Shown here: one piece after another, positions 53,306 through 64,000 of the stretch | Layout of the letters: every line of letters starts with the position of its first letter | How positions within the stretch are numbered: the stretch's first letter is position 1 | From: Actinomyces viscosus | GTDB lineage: Bacteria > Actinomycetota > Actinomycetes > Actinomycetales > Actinomycetaceae | Assembly (NCBI RefSeq): GCF_900637975.1 | Contig: NZ_LR134477.1 | Coordinates: 1,922,001 to 1,986,000, forward strand | Direction of reading: 5' to 3' | Length of the DNA: 64,000 nt | Notes under the pieces: model-generated | What the model saw: only the letters and a program-made list of their open reading frames with translations | The model's database searches: none | Told to the model about the DNA's origin: nothing | Program-made: the position numbers and the translations under genes

Positions 53306-54833
53306 TCAGCCGACGTGGAAGTACCGGGCCACCAGGTCCTCGACCTGAATCCGGGCATCGGCGATCTCCTCACGCAGGTCGGCGTCACCCAGGGCCACGA
53401 GCCCGGCGGCCCAGGAGTCGATGAGCGCCGGCGGGAAGACCCCGAGGTCCTCGTAGTCCTCGCGCTGGGCGAGCAGGCGCTCGGCCGCCTGGGCGCAGGA
53501 GACCGGCAGCTGGTCGAGTCCCTCGACCTTGGAGGCGTCCCCGCTGACGTAGTGCTCGCCCGCGTACTCCAGCATGCCCGGCCCGGTCAGCCCGATCCTC
53601 GCCGCGACGGTGATCCCGGCCAGCAGCAGGTGGATGGCGGCACTGCCGTCCGGGGAGCGCAGCTCCACGGTCTGGGAGTCGCCCGGCAGCTCGCCCACGG
53701 GCTCGGCACCGGGGTTGGCGTCGCGGAACATGCGGTCGTCGAGGTTCTGCCAGCCCAGCGGCACCCGCACGAGGACCGAGCGGTTGCGGTCGCCCCAGCA
53801 GATCGCTGTCGGCGCCTCCTGGTGGGGCACCAGCCGCAGGAAGGAGACGGGCACGGTGTTGCCGAAGGCAGTCAGTGAGGCAGCGTGGGACAGGTAGCCG
53901 CCGATGACGCGGCGGGCGGCATCGGTCAGGGAGGAGCCGTCGGAGAACTGGTTGACGCCGTCCTTCATGAGGCGGGTGTGGAAGTGCATGCCGGAGCCGG
54001 CCTGGCCGACGGCGATCTTCGGGGAGAAGGAGGCCTCGATGCCGTGGGCGTGGGCGACCTCGCGCACCACCCACTTGGCCAGGACCATCTGGTCGGCGGC
54101 CCGGGAGACGTCGGTGGGCAGGAACTCGATCTCCTGCTGGACGATCTGGCGCCCGTCGGCCACGAAGTTGCCGACCTCGGCGTGGGCGTACTTGACCGCG
54201 CAGCCCATGCGCACCAGGTGGCCGAGCGCCTCGCTGCGGACCTTCGACCACTTCGAGAAGGGGGGAGGCCTCGTGGTAGCCGCGCTGCTCCTCGACGCCG
54301 AAGAGCTCGTCGACCTCGGAGAAGAGGTAGTACTCAAGCTCGCCCAGCGCCTCGAGCCGGCAGCCGGTCTCGGCCTCAAGGGCCTCCTGGGCGCGGCGCA
54401 GGACCTGCTGCGGGGCGCTGGCCATCGGGTTGCCCTCGACGTCGTAGAAGCCGCACATGATGTCCAGGGTGGGCCGGTCGGTGAAGGGGTTGAGGTAGGC
54501 GGTGCGCAGCTGCGGGACCACGTAGAGGTCGGAGCTGGTGGCCTCGACGACGTCGAACAGGGAGGACCCGTCGACCCGCTCCCCCATGGTGAGGATCCGG
54601 TCCAGGTGCGCGGCGGACTGGATCGCGAAGTTCAGCTCCTTGAGCCGCCCGTCTCCGCCGACGTAGCGCAGGTTGAGCATCGTGATGCCCTGCTCGGCGA
54701 CGAAGCGGATGATGTCGGCGCGCGTGAAGTCCTCGGCCGGCTTGCCCAGGGCCTGGACCAAGGGGTTCGGGTTGAGTGCGACCGTGTCGGTGGACAGCGC
54801 GGCGGAAGGCACGGGGGTGTGCTCGGACGGCAT
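53306..54833 (-). pseudogene. Glutamine synthetase, frameshifted at a homopolymer
   Basis: Start ATG 54833. Residues 1-195 (FVAEQGITMLNLRYVGGDGR, LGELEYYLFSEVDELFG, GYHEASP) are in one frame and the rest (SKWSKVRSEALGHLVRMG, QQEIEFLPTDVSRAADQM, GSGMHFHTRLMKDG, HQEAPTAICWGDRNRS, terminal EDLVARYFHVG) in another. The switch falls at a run of six G (plus strand 54260-54265); five would restore a continuous protein of about 509 residues. All GS active-site segments are present. It could be a sequencing error, a phase-variable switch or a true recent null mutation. Confidence 0.85.
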
Positions 54834-55052
54834 GGAGGCTCCTCTGGGGAAGGGCGGACGAGTCGCGGCCGCCGCGGGCTCGCACGACGACGACGTCGGA
54901 CCGGCGGCGGGGCGGCCCTGATTCTGTCAGGAAGGCCTGACCCGCACCAGCCCCGCGAAAACCGGGTAAACCACGACGGCGGGACAGCGGAACGCCTCAA
55001 ACAGATATGCCCTCAACAGACATACTCCTGAATCGGGCATATACTCATCCTC

Positions 55053-55394
55053 ATGTCACTGTCCTCGTCTGCCTTCTGGATCCTCACCTCACTGGCGAAC
55101 GGTCGCCGGCACGGCTACCAGATCCTGCGCGAGGCGGCGCTGATCTCCGACGGCACCGCCCGACTGAAGCCGACCACCCTGTACGCGACCCTCGAGCGCC
55201 TGGAGGCCAAGGACCTCATCCACGCCGACGGCCAGGAGGTCGTGGACGGAAGGGTGAGGCGCTACTACCGCATCACCGATACCGGCATCGACCTGCTGAC
55301 TGCCGAGACGCAGGCGCTGGAGCGCTCCGCGAGGGCCGCTCGGGCCAGTCTGAGCGCCGCGCGCCCCGGCCGCAGAACGCGCGTTGGGCGGTGA
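55053..55394 (+). CDS. PadR-family transcriptional regulator
   Basis: 113 residues. Winged helix: FWILTSLANGRRHGYQILRE, TTLYATLERLEAKDLI, RRYYRITDTG. Short C-terminal dimerisation helix. It ends six bases before the start of the membrane-protein gene at 55401, so the two form an operon in which PadR probably controls the membrane protein. Confidence 0.92.
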   Translation: MSLSSSAFWILTSLANGRRHGYQILREAALISDGTARLKPTTLYATLERLEAKDLIHADGQEVVDGRVRRYYRITDTGIDLLTAETQALERSARAARASLSAARPGRRTRVGR

Positions 55395-55400
55395 CCTGAG

Positions 55401-59983
<4,583 letters not shown>

Positions 59984-59988
<5 letters not shown>

Positions 59989-60013
59989 TCAGTGCATCAT
60001 TGCACTCAATGCA
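59984..60013. promoter_or_regulatory. Tandem TetR operator
   Basis: Two copies of a 13-bp palindrome: TGCACTCAGTGCA (59984-59996, perfect) and TGCACTCAATGCA (60001-60013, one change), centres 17 bp apart. Position at the TetR start supports autoregulation. Confidence 0.75.
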
Positions 60014-60257
60014 GAGATACGCGAGGTTCCTCACGAACACCTCCCCAGCACCCGAACGTATCTCTGGAACACCAGGACTCGACGCTAATCACCCCGATCA
60101 GCTGCTCGATGTCCAAATCTGCAGCAAAGGCTCCAGTCAGGCACCGATCGACGAAGAGAAACCGCTTGATTCCGCGGTTCATCCGTCAGGCCAAGAGGTA
60201 GTGGTGGCTCTTTGTTACAGATTTGGACACGGACCCGCTACCGGACTCGAGCGCGCC

Positions 60258-60644
60258 TCAACGGGTCTCGTAGACGGCGAGCTCAATGAGGTTCTGGTCG
60301 GGGTCGCGCACGTAGATGCTGCGGATGGGGCCGCGAGCGCCTGTCCGGTCGACGGGACCGAGCTCGACAGGAACCGCCTCGGAGGCGAGATGCGCGAGGA
60401 TCTCGTCGATGGCGCCGTCGACGACGAGGCACAGGTCCGCGCTTCCGGGGGCGGGCCGCGCGGCGTGCGGGGAGATCGGGTCGTCCGCGGCGTGGAGGTT
60501 GATCTTCTGGTCCCCGAGCCGCAGTGCCGTGCGCCCGTGGCCGAAGGTCACCACCTCCATGCCCAGGGCCCGCGAGTAGAAGTCGATGCTCGCCTCGATG
60601 GAGCGGACGGTCAGAACGACGTGGTCGATACCGGTGATACGCAC
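60258..60644 (-). CDS. VOC-family protein (glyoxalase/bleomycin-resistance fold)
   Basis: 128 residues from GTG 60644. ITGIDHVVLTVRSIEASIDF and FYSRALGMEVV at the start, YVRDPDQNLIELAVYE at the end, giving the usual metal-ligand His and Glu positions. Single-domain enzyme of unknown substrate, minus strand, downstream of the flavoprotein gene. Confidence 0.9.
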   Translation of the reverse strand: MRITGIDHVVLTVRSIEASIDFYSRALGMEVVTFGHGRTALRLGDQKINLHAADDPISPHAARPAPGSADLCLVVDGAIDEILAHLASEAVPVELGPVDRTGARGPIRSIYVRDPDQNLIELAVYETR

Positions 60645-60683
60645 GCACCGATTGTCCCTCAGTCACGCCCTGGGACCTCGACG

Positions 60684-62123
60684 TCACCCCTTACCGGGAC
60701 GGTGAAGGACCTCGCTGGGAAGGGACTCGATGAGTCGCAGCCAGATCTCGCTGGCCGTGGGGTAGGCGGGTACGGCGTGGCGCAGCCGGCGGACTGGAAC
60801 GCCGGCGGTGATGGCGATGGTGGCGGCGTGGATGAGCTCGCCCGCACCGGGGCCGACGAAGGTTGCCCCCAGGATGGCACCGGTCTGGCGGTCGACGACC
60901 AGCTTGGCCTCACCGTGGGCGTCGTCGCGTAGGAGCGCCGCACCGGCGGCCGAGGTGTAACCGACTTGGGCGGTGACGACGTCGTACCCGGCGTCGCGAG
61001 CCCGCTGCTCGGTCAGGCCACTGGCGGCGACCTGGGGGTCGGTGAAGACGACCTGGGGGACGGGAACGTCCTCGACCACCGGCTCAGGCTCACGGCAGGC
61101 CGCGAGGGCGGCGATGCGCTCCCCCACGACGCGCGCCCGGTACTTGCCCATGTGGGTCAGCTGCGCTTCCCCACTGGCGTCGCCGACGGCGTAGAGCCAG
61201 TCGGGCAGGCGACCGGCCAGGACGTCGTCGGGCGCAAGGCCGACGGTCTCCAGGCCGATGCCGTCCAGGAGGGGGCGGCGGCCGGTGGCGATGAGGATCT
61301 CGTCGGCCTCGATGCTTCGGCCGGCGCAGGTGACCGTCACGGTGCCGCCGTGGATGCGGCCGAGCCCGGTGTCGCGCGCCTGCACCCGTTCGGCGCCGGC
61401 CACCTGGGCGTCGGTGATGACGGTGACGCCGCGGGCCGCCAGCGCCTCCTCGACGATCTGCGAGGCGAAGACCTCGGCGCCCGACAGGAGACGGGGGCCG
61501 CGCACCAGCATGGTGACGTCGCTACCCAGGGCGGACATCCAGGTGGCGGCCTCACAGGCGACGACCCCGCCGCCGATGATGATGAGCCGCCGCGGGATCT
61601 CCTGCACGCCGGTGGCGTCGCGCGACCCCCAGGCCTCGAGGCCCTGGAGAGGCGCGGGCACGACGGGCTGCGCTCCGGTGGCCAGCACGACGGCGCGCCG
61701 GGCCTGAAGCACGCGCTCACCCTCGGGGGTCTGGACGGCGACCCGCCGAGGACCCGCCAGGCGCGCCCATCCACGGACGACGTCGATGCCTGCGCTCTCG
61801 GCCCAGCACACCTGTCCGGAGTCGTCGTACCGGGAGACCCACTCGTCTCGGCGCGCGAGCAGATCCGGTGCGGACAGCTCGGCGGGGCGCAGCCCGCCGA
61901 GGTGCGCGGAGGCCGCCGCGACCTCGATGGGCAGGAGGAGGGCCTTGCTGGGCATGCAGGCGTAGTAGGAGCACTCACCGCCCAGAAGCTCCCCCTCGAC
62001 GAGGACTGCGGTCAGGTCGGTGCCCTCGGTGGCGTACTGGGCGACGTTCTCCCCCGCCGGCCCGCCACCTATGACGACGACGTCGTAGGTGCTGGTCTGC
62101 TCGGATGCCGACTCGTTGCTCAT
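60684..62123 (-). CDS. Pyridine nucleotide-disulfide oxidoreductase-like flavoprotein
   Basis: 479 residues from ATG 62123 (SNESASEQTSTYDV). FAD site VVIGGGPAGENVA, redox CxxxxC pair in GGECSYYACMPSKA, NAD(P) site LIIIGGGVVACEAATW, second FAD site YAVGDASG. The C-terminal dimer motif reads HAVPAYPTASE, where dihydrolipoamide dehydrogenase and mercuric reductase have HPTxSE; the catalytic His is therefore replaced by Tyr. It is an atypical member that may be a transhydrogenase or a quinone/NAD(P)H oxidoreductase. Confidence 0.85.
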   Translation of the reverse strand: MSNESASEQTSTYDVVVIGGGPAGENVAQYATEGTDLTAVLVEGELLGGECSYYACMPSKALLLPIEVAAASAHLGGLRPAELSAPDLLARRDEWVSRYDDSGQVCWAESAGIDVVRGWARLAGPRRVAVQTPEGERVLQARRAVVLATGAQPVVPAPLQGLEAWGSRDATGVQEIPRRLIIIGGGVVACEAATWMSALGSDVTMLVRGPRLLSGAEVFASQIVEEALAARGVTVITDAQVAGAERVQARDTGLGRIHGGTVTVTCAGRSIEADEILIATGRRPLLDGIGLETVGLAPDDVLAGRLPDWLYAVGDASGEAQLTHMGKYRARVVGERIAALAACREPEPVVEDVPVPQVVFTDPQVAASGLTEQRARDAGYDVVTAQVGYTSAAGAALLRDDAHGEAKLVVDRQTGAILGATFVGPGAGELIHAATIAITAGVPVRRLRHAVPAYPTASEIWLRLIESLPSEVLHRPGKG

Positions 62124-62202
62124 GCCACCGATGCTGCCAGACAACAGGTAGACGTACCGAGCGCACTCCGCTCTTAGACCCTGCAGGTGCTAAGATGTCG
62201 GC

Positions 62203-62398
62203 GTGCGGAGTGTTGACATCGAGCTGGTTGCAGCGTGGCTGGCTTCACTGGACAGCAGCTCACAGGCGCAGGTGGTCGCGGCCATCGAGTTGCTGGAAGA
62301 ACAAGGACCTCACCTCGGCCGCCCCCTGAGACAAGCAAAACATCCCCATAGCCGATGACTTGTTCGACAAGCACTTGCACGCACTGAGAGGAGAGTAG
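62203..62398 (+). pseudogene. HigB/Gp49-type toxin with internal deletion
   Basis: From GTG 62203 the frame gives the start of a HigB-like toxin (DIELVAAWLASLDSSSQAQ, AAIELLEEQGPHLGRPL) and then stops at 62358. In another frame 62342-62398 gives the C-terminal tail of the same family (IPIADDLFDKHLHALRGE, stop 62398), ending five bases before the antitoxin start. The central 60 or so codons, which carry the RNase active-site region, are gone. The toxin should be dead. Confidence 0.75.
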
Positions 62399-62403
62399 CC
62401 ACA

Positions 62404-62709
62404 ATGCCCATGACAATTACAGAGTTCTTAGACACCCACCCGGTGAGCCGAGACCAGATCGAGGCCCACAAAGAGCGCATGCGCACCGAGATCCGCGCAT
62501 ACCGCTTACGCGAGCTGCGCGAGCAGGCCGGACTCACTCAAGCACAGTTAGCGGATCGCATCGGAGTCGGTCAGCGGCAGGTCTCAAAGATCGAACGCGG
62601 CGACCTTGACGACTCGAAGATCGGCACTATCCGCAGATACCTGGAGGCGGTTGGTGGGGACCTGGCGATTGAGTATGTGACAGGCGATCAGCGAGTTCAA
62701 GTGGCTTAG
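62404..62709 (+). CDS. HigA-type antitoxin (XRE helix-turn-helix)
   Basis: 101 residues from ATG 62404, GAGGAG upstream. Helix-turn-helix LTQAQLADRIGVGQRQVSK at 43-61, preceded by a helical MRTEIRAYRLRELREQAG. Typical antitoxin of HigBA modules with toxin-first order, here intact although its toxin is deleted. May still repress its own promoter or neutralise related toxins. Confidence 0.85.
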   Translation: MPMTITEFLDTHPVSRDQIEAHKERMRTEIRAYRLRELREQAGLTQAQLADRIGVGQRQVSKIERGDLDDSKIGTIRRYLEAVGGDLAIEYVTGDQRVQVA

Positions 62710-62763
62710 TAAACACACGGATTTAGTAGCGGCAACGCGTCTTATCCTTCATTCACAGTGTCT

Positions 62764-63561
62764 TCAGGCGGTCAGGAGGTCGTAGGCGGTCACGGCACAC
62801 ACGCCCAGGAGCAGGACGCCGAAGACGGTCGTCAGCGTCGCCGCCGAGGCCCGCTTCGTCAACGGACCACCGAGGAGCCCGCCCGCCATCGAGGCCGCGG
62901 CGAAGACCAGGACCACGGGCCAGTCCACGTTCGAGTGCGTCCCCACCCGCGCCACCAGGCCGGCCGCGGAGGCGATAATCATGACCAGCAACGAGGTCCC
63001 AGAAGCCTCCTTCATCGGGAAACCCAGAGCCAGCACGAGCATCGGCACAACGATGAACCCGCCACCGACCCCGAAGAAGCCGGTGAGGAACCCGGTGAAG
63101 GTCGCCGCGCCCGCGATGACCAGCAGGCCGCGCCGGGCCGCCCCTCCCCCTCCGTCGCAGCCGTCGCAGCCGTCACCGCCGCCGTCAGCGCCCCTGCGCG
63201 AGCGCAGCCCGCGCACGAGCATGATCACGCCCACGACGGCCAGCATCGCGCTGAACAGGGTCAGCAGGACGGTGCCGTTCACGGCCACGGAGGCCTGGGA
63301 TCCCACGAGGGCGCCGAGCACGCTCATGAGCCCAAAGGTCAGCCCATCGCGCCAGTGCACCCGACCGGCCCGGGCCGGGGCGATGAGGGAGACGATCGCG
63401 GTCAGCCCCACCACCACGAGGGAGCCGGCGGAGGCGTCGTGCGGATCCTGTCCCAGCAGGTAGACCAGGGCGGGCACCGACAGGATGCCGCCACCCGCCC
63501 CCAGGGCGCCGACGACGACGCCAACCAGCACCCCGACAGCCAGGGCGGTGAGCACAGACAC
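62764..63561 (-). CDS. TauE/SafE-family sulfite or sulfonate exporter
   Basis: 265 residues, start GTG 63561, eight predicted membrane helices. Family pattern GVLVGVVVGALGAGGGILSV at the start and its repeat GFLTGFFGVGGGFIVVPMLV after about residue 155, with a Gly-Asp-rich cytosolic loop between. Seven bases downstream of the radical SAM gene; if that gene matures a sulfatase, this exporter could remove the released sulfate or sulfite. Confidence 0.9.
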   Translation of the reverse strand: MSVLTALAVGVLVGVVVGALGAGGGILSVPALVYLLGQDPHDASAGSLVVVGLTAIVSLIAPARAGRVHWRDGLTFGLMSVLGALVGSQASVAVNGTVLLTLFSAMLAVVGVIMLVRGLRSRRGADGGGDGCDGCDGGGGAARRGLLVIAGAATFTGFLTGFFGVGGGFIVVPMLVLALGFPMKEASGTSLLVMIIASAAGLVARVGTHSNVDWPVVLVFAAASMAGGLLGGPLTKRASAATLTTVFGVLLLGVCAVTAYDLLTA

Positions 63562-63567
63562 GTTCCT

Positions 63568-64000
63568 CTACTCCTCCTCGGGCCGCAGGGAGCGCCTGGT
63601 GCCCGGGTCCATGATCTCGGCCGGCGCGCGCCCCGCCCCCAGGAGCCGGACCATGGCGAGCAGGTCGGGCGTGATGTGGGAGTAGAAGGCGCCGTACCCG
63701 GCGCACAGGTAGTTGTGGCCCTCCTGGCCGTCGACCGAGCGGGTGAAGCGGTCCTTGGGGCACCCTCCCCAGCACAGCTGCACCACGGGGCAGCGTCGGC
63801 ACTGGTCGGTCAGCTGGGCGCTCTTCTTGGTGGCGAAGCGCTGCATCGTGGGGGTGCCGGCCAGGTCGGCGAAGGGCTCGTCGGTGACGTTGCCGAGCCT
63901 CCACTCGGGCTCGACCCAGTGGTCGCAGGCGTAGACGTCCCCGTTGAACTCCATGGCCATGTTGTTGCCGCACTCGGGGGCGTGGACGCAGGTGGGGTGG
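63568..64000 (-). CDS. Radical SAM/SPASM protein, anaerobic sulfatase maturase-like, partial
   Basis: Only the C-terminal part is in the window; the gene continues beyond 64000. The SPASM cysteines are visible: HPTCVHAPECGNN, NGDVYACDHWVEPEW, CRRCPVVQLCWGGCPKD and CAGYGAFY, the pattern of anSME enzymes that oxidise a sulfatase Cys or Ser to formylglycine. The C-terminus is MDPGTRRSLRPEEE. Operon with the TauE/SafE gene. Confidence 0.85.
   Translation of the reverse strand, partial: HPTCVHAPECGNNMAMEFNGDVYACDHWVEPEWRLGNVTDEPFADLAGTPTMQRFATKKSAQLTDQCRRCPVVQLCWGGCPKDRFTRSVDGQEGHNYLCAGYGAFYSHITPDLLAMVRLLGAGRAPAEIMDPGTRRSLRPEEE

Overview
The window is high-GC actinobacterial chromosome. Protein content (bifidobacterial/actinomycete-type peptide-binding lipoproteins, fdxA next to dapC, a PTH2-like hydrolase, WXG-type effector remnants) best fits an Actinomyces or a close Actinomycetaceae relative. 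This is inference from family resemblance only. No rRNA, tRNA or CRISPR was seen.

Bases 1-10307 are an accessory island. It opens with three degenerate IS3-family copies (A, B, C) in tandem on the minus strand. Next comes a scrambled polymorphic-toxin/immunity locus on the plus strand: a 5'-truncated effector with a PD-(D/E)xK-like nuclease tip, an Imm1-like immunity gene, an N-terminal effector cassette fused out of frame to the tail of an Endonuclea_NS_2 nuclease, a second immunity gene, a paralogous Imm1-like gene and two SMI1/KNR4 remnants. Two apparently identical 1254-bp IS630-family elements interrupt it.

Bases 10464-37713 are mostly minus-strand core genes: a peptide/oligosaccharide ABC operon (10464-16057), a methyltransferase, an intact IS5-family element (17151-18025), a two-domain VOC protein, citrate synthase, a lipoprotein esterase, dapC-fdxA, a VanW-family wall protein, typA, a PH-like membrane protein and a second oligopeptide ABC operon. 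The binding protein of that second operon (33658-36436) is the most unusual object in the window. Its segments are circularly permuted: the C-terminal lobe is encoded directly after the lipobox, ahead of the N-terminal lobe. The permuted gene is then split by a third, different IS630-family element (34237-35387).

Bases 37714-64000 carry housekeeping and accessory enzymes: bioY, lipases, NUDIX, OYE-type reductase, YchJ, M18 aminopeptidase, HAD, GtrA, M48 protease, a PAS-only Aer-like sensor, an ACR3-type permease, a flavin monooxygenase and a glutamine synthetase frameshifted at a six-base homopolymer. They are followed by PadR with a frameshifted two-repeat membrane protein, a TetR/DHA2 efflux pair with a visible tandem operator, a disulfide-reductase-like flavoprotein, a HigB-type toxin remnant with intact antitoxin, and a TauE/SafE exporter next to a sulfatase-maturase-like radical SAM gene that runs off the end.

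Functional themes are peptide or oligosaccharide import (two complete transporter operons with fused double ATPases), interbacterial competition (toxin/immunity remnants), and strong IS-driven decay of both.
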